Source: Mycolicibacterium sp. CR10
GTDB taxonomy: Bacteria; Actinomycetota; Actinomycetes; Mycobacteriales; Mycobacteriaceae
Direction: 5' to 3'
Assembly: GCF_005222675.1 (NCBI RefSeq)
Contig: NZ_STGE01000056.1
Location: forward strand, 62,001 to 126,000
DNA: 64,000 nt
In this document: positions 61,429 through 64,000 of the stretch, in pieces
Numbering within the stretch: position 1 is the stretch's first letter
Layout: the number at the start of each line of letters is the position of its first letter
Notes under the pieces: model-generated
Seen by the model: only the letters and a program-made list of their open reading frames with translations
Told to the model about the DNA's origin: nothing
Databases searched by the model: none
Translations under genes and position numbers: made by a program

Positions 61429-62274
61429 GTGGCCAGCACGAAGAAGCTCTTCGCCGCCCTGACCCGCCGTGGACCGCACCGCGTTCTCCGGGGTGACCTG
61501 GCCTTTGCCGGCCTCCCAGGCGTCGTCTACACCCCGGCAGCGGGCAAGAATCTGCCCGGCGTCGTGTTTGCTCACGACTGGATCACATCGGCCGACCGCT
61601 ATCACGGAACGCTGGATCACCTGGCGTCATGGGGCATCGTGGCCGCAGCGCCGAACACCGAGACCGGGCTGGCTCCCTCGGTGCTGACGCTGGCCTACGA
61701 CATGGGAACGGCGCTGGACATCATCGCGGGCGTGCGCTTGGGCACCGGCGACATCAGCGTGCACCCGGGGAAGCTGGGCGTCGCCGGCCACGGCTTCGGC
61801 GCGTCGGCGGCGGTGTTCGCCGCGGCGGGGATGCCCGCCAAGCCCAAGGCCGTCTTCGCCGCGTACCCGACGATCACGAAGCCACCCGCCGAGCACCCTG
61901 CGGCGTCGCTGTCGGTGCCCGGTCTGATCCTGACGGATCCCGGAGATCCGATGTCGCTGCGGTCAAACGCCGTCGAGCTGGCGCGGGCCTGGCGCACGGC
62001 CACGCTGCGTGCCACGTCGGACACCAAGTCCGGCGGGCTCGTCGAGGGTCGGCGGCTGGCCCCGGTGGTCGGACTGCCGGGTGCGAACAGGAGCACGCAG
62101 AAGATCGTGCGTGCGCTGATGACGGGATATCTGCTGCACACGCTCGCCGGCGACAAGGAGTACAAGGACTTCACCGACGCCGAGGTGGAGCTCCCCAAGG
62201 CGCCGGTGCTTGATCCGTTCGCCGGCGATCCCGTGGATCTGGAGAACAAGGTCGTCGCGCTGCTGAAGCCGTAG
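61429..62274 (+). CDS. Alpha/beta hydrolase (dienelactone-hydrolase/PET-type fold)
   Basis: 281 aa from GTG at 61429 (VASTKKLFAALTRRGPHRVL). Fold features: LPGVVFAHDWITSADRYHGT, GVAGHGFGASAAVFAAAG (nucleophile elbow is GHGFG, so Gly-His-Gly-Phe-Gly replaces the usual Ser), LTDPGDPMS. The missing nucleophilic Ser means it may be a non-catalytic or altered member. Divergent from glmS. Substrate unknown. Confidence 0.8.
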   Translation: MASTKKLFAALTRRGPHRVLRGDLAFAGLPGVVYTPAAGKNLPGVVFAHDWITSADRYHGTLDHLASWGIVAAAPNTETGLAPSVLTLAYDMGTALDIIAGVRLGTGDISVHPGKLGVAGHGFGASAAVFAAAGMPAKPKAVFAAYPTITKPPAEHPAASLSVPGLILTDPGDPMSLRSNAVELARAWRTATLRATSDTKSGGLVEGRRLAPVVGLPGANRSTQKIVRALMTGYLLHTLAGDKEYKDFTDAEVELPKAPVLDPFAGDPVDLENKVVALLKP

Positions 62275-62315
62275 GCGATGAGGGCCAACCAACCGGTTGG
62301 GTGTATACCTTGACG

Positions 62316-63368
62316 ATGTCTTCGATGCGGACCGGCATTTTTCTCAGTTACTCCGGCGGTTTCCTCGACGCGGTCGAGGAGGTGGTCGAACTCGAGAAGA
62401 TCGGCGTCGACATCGCCCTGGTCGCCGAGGCGTACTCCTACGACGCGATCAGCCAACTGGGCTTCCTGGCGGCCCGGACGTCGAGAATCGAGTTGGGCAC
62501 CGGCGTCGTGCCCATCTACACGCGTACTCCAGCGCTGATGGCGATGACGGCCGCCGGGCTCGACTATGTGTCCGACGGTCGGTTCCGACTCGGCCTCGGC
62601 ACGTCCGGCCCTCAGGTCGTGGAGGGTTTCCACGGGGTGCCGTTCGACGCCCCGCTCGGTCGCACCCGTGAGGTCGTCGAGATCTGCCGTCAGGTGTGGC
62701 GACGGGAACGCGTCAGCTACGACGGCAAGTACTACCAGATTCCGCTGCCCGCCGATCGCGGCACCGGCCTGGGTAAGCCGCTGAAGCTCATCAACCACCC
62801 TGTGCGGGAACAGATCCCGATCACCATCGCCGCACTCGGCCCCAAGAACGTCGAGCTGACCGCCGAGATAGCCGAGGGCTGGCAGCCGGTGTTCTTCTAC
62901 CCGGAGAAGGCCGACGAGGTCTGGGGCGACGCCCTTCGCGCCGGCGCTGCGAAACGCGATCCCGCATTGGGCCCCCTCGATGTCATGGTGAGCGCAAGCC
63001 TGGCAATCGGCGACGACGTTGACGACCGATTGTCCTGGGCCAAGCCACAATTGGCGCTGTACATCGGCGGGATGGGTGCCCGGGGCCGCAACTTCTATCA
63101 CAACCTGGCGACGCGCTACGGCTTCGGTGACGTGGCCGACCACATCCAGGATCTCTACCTGGCGGGCAAAAAGGCCGAGGCCATCGCGGCCGTGCCCGAT
63201 GAGCTCGTTCGCCAGGTGTCGTTGGTGGGGTCGCGCGGATTCGTCAAGGAGCGGGTGGCCGCCTTCGCCCAGGCCGGCGTGACCACCCTGCTGGTCCACC
63301 CGCTCACGGGTGACCGACGCGAAACGGTCGCGTTCGTCGAGGAGCTACAGGCACTGCTGCCCTCGTAG
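62316..63368 (+). CDS. LLM-class F420-dependent oxidoreductase
   Basis: 350 aa from ATG at 62316 (MSSMRTGIFLSYSGGFLDAV); a GTG at 62301 is possible. TIM-barrel luciferase-like motifs: ARTSRIELGTGVVPIYTRTP, LDYVSDGRFRLGLGTSGPQV, and EQIPITIAALGPKNVELTAE. Related to the Rv3520c-type F420 enzymes. It uses F420H2 for an unknown hydride transfer. Followed 10 bp later by another F420/FMN-type gene. Confidence 0.9.
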   Translation: MSSMRTGIFLSYSGGFLDAVEEVVELEKIGVDIALVAEAYSYDAISQLGFLAARTSRIELGTGVVPIYTRTPALMAMTAAGLDYVSDGRFRLGLGTSGPQVVEGFHGVPFDAPLGRTREVVEICRQVWRRERVSYDGKYYQIPLPADRGTGLGKPLKLINHPVREQIPITIAALGPKNVELTAEIAEGWQPVFFYPEKADEVWGDALRAGAAKRDPALGPLDVMVSASLAIGDDVDDRLSWAKPQLALYIGGMGARGRNFYHNLATRYGFGDVADHIQDLYLAGKKAEAIAAVPDELVRQVSLVGSRGFVKERVAAFAQAGVTTLLVHPLTGDRRETVAFVEELQALLPS

Positions 63369-63378
63369 GCTGGGCGGC

Positions 63379-63801
63379 ATGGCTGAACTGACCGAAGACG
63401 TCGTCGCATTTCTGTCCGAGGGCACCCGCACCGCCAAGCTGGGATTCGTCGCGGCGGACGGCAGGCCGCTGGTTGCGCCTGTGTGGTTCGTCGTCGACGG
63501 CCAACAGCTCGTGTTCAACACCGGTCGCGACACCGCCAAAGGACGAGCGCTGACCCGCGACCCCCGGGTGGTGCTGTGCGTCGACGACGACCGGCCGCCA
63601 TTCTCGTTCGTGCAGGTTCAGGGCACCGCGTCGCTCAGCGAGGATCCGGAGGAAGTGCTGGACACCGCCACCCGGATCGGCGGCCGCTACATGGGCCAGG
63701 ACCGCGCCGAAGAATTCGGCCGCCGCAACGGTGTGCCCGGCGAGTTGATCGTTCGCGTGACGCCGACGAAGGTGCTCAAGGCGTTCAACCTGGCGGACTG
63801 A
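63379..63801 (+). CDS. PPOX-class F420-binding (split-barrel) protein
   Basis: 140 aa from ATG at 63379 (MAELTEDVVAFLSEGTRTAK). Split-barrel fold: LGFVAADGRPLVAPVWFVVD, LVFNTGRDTAKGRALTRDPR, PPFSFVQVQGTASLSEDPEE, GVPGELIVRVTPTKVLKAF. Similar to the Rv1155-type family that binds F420 or FMN. Probably in one transcript with the preceding F420-dependent oxidoreductase. Confidence 0.88.
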   Translation: MAELTEDVVAFLSEGTRTAKLGFVAADGRPLVAPVWFVVDGQQLVFNTGRDTAKGRALTRDPRVVLCVDDDRPPFSFVQVQGTASLSEDPEEVLDTATRIGGRYMGQDRAEEFGRRNGVPGELIVRVTPTKVLKAFNLAD

Positions 63802-63806
63802 GCCGG

Positions 63807-64000
63807 TCAGGCCTCGATCCCGGCAGTGAGGATCGCGGCGAGCTCGCGGTAAGCGTCCGCATCGTCGAGACCGGTGTTCTCACGCACCACCCGCTGCTGG
63901 ATACGCACCATCACAGTGGCCACCAGGTCGGCGGCGAAGGCGGCGTGGACATCCCGAAAATCCGCTGTCGCAACGCCTTCCGCGATCAGTTCTTGCACCC
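63807..64000 (-). CDS. TetR-family regulator, C-terminal end only
   Basis: Only the last about 64 codons are in the window, and the frame stays open to the right edge. The visible helices (VHAAFAADLVATVMVRIQQR, LDDADAYRELAAILTAGIEA) resemble the ligand-binding half of TetR regulators. The DNA-binding part is beyond the window. Convergent with the split-barrel gene. Confidence 0.65.
   Translation of the reverse strand, partial: VQELIAEGVATADFRDVHAAFAADLVATVMVRIQQRVVRENTGLDDADAYRELAAILTAGIEA

Overview
The window is high-GC actinobacterial chromosome. Gene order and content place it in a mycobacterium, most likely a rapid grower of the Mycolicibacterium type. The core genes run guaB3 (partial), guaB2, a DUF5319 gene, rsdA, sigD, an Rv3415c-type gene and whiB3, and later groEL1, groES, tsaD, rimI, tsaB, tsaE, alr, gadB, nnr and glmS. 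This is the Rv3410c-Rv3436c backbone of M. tuberculosis. In that species whiB3 and groEL1 are neighbours; here about 42 kb lies between them.

Region by region. 1-5,650: purine synthesis genes, the SigD/RsdA sigma/anti-sigma pair and the redox regulator whiB3. 5,650-11,820: accessory genes (methyltransferase-like membrane protein, HD-GYP/LuxR regulator, secreted VanX-type peptidase, small secreted protein, a frameshifted Ddn-type oxidoreductase), ending in a decayed copy of the groEL 3' end with its terminator. 12,015-45,644: 25 genes, all on the minus strand and nearly all overlapping or within 35 bp, which together form an extracellular contractile injection system (eCIS; relatives are Serratia Afp, Photorhabdus PVC and Streptomyces CIS). 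45,803-46,771: a SARP-family regulator. 47,543-49,736: terminator, groEL1, groES and CIRCE operator. 49,811-50,312: remnant of a REP13E12 (DUF222/HNH) element. 50,309-64,000: t6A-modification genes, cell wall and NAD(P)HX repair genes, glmS, F420-type oxidoreductases and a partial TetR gene.

The eCIS is the exciting part. It encodes two tube proteins, two very large sheath proteins, a DUF4255 cap-type protein, a LysM adaptor, a split spike (gp27-like and gp5-like separate), an unidentified protein where the PAAR tip is expected, gp25-, gpJ- and gpI-type baseplate proteins, three fibre or tip proteins sharing one N-terminal module (one with a beta-propeller and collagen-like repeats, one Gly/Cys-rich), a candidate tape measure, an AAA+ ATPase and, at the downstream end, two tandem paralogous effectors with a common C-terminal PD-(D/E)XK-like domain. 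Only one effector carries the eCIS-associated DUF4157 domain. A 228-aa acidic partner gene follows.

A SARP gene with a canonical TTGACG-N17-TATTTT promoter sits just upstream. The operon's promoter region holds four GACG/GACA repeats at exact 11-bp spacing, the layout of SARP operators, so the island may carry its own activator. The cluster is bracketed by direct repeats of the groEL terminator and His-rich tail (11.53 kb and 47.54 kb), which suggests it arrived at the groEL1 3' end. No terminase, capsid, portal, integrase, tRNA or CRISPR array was seen.
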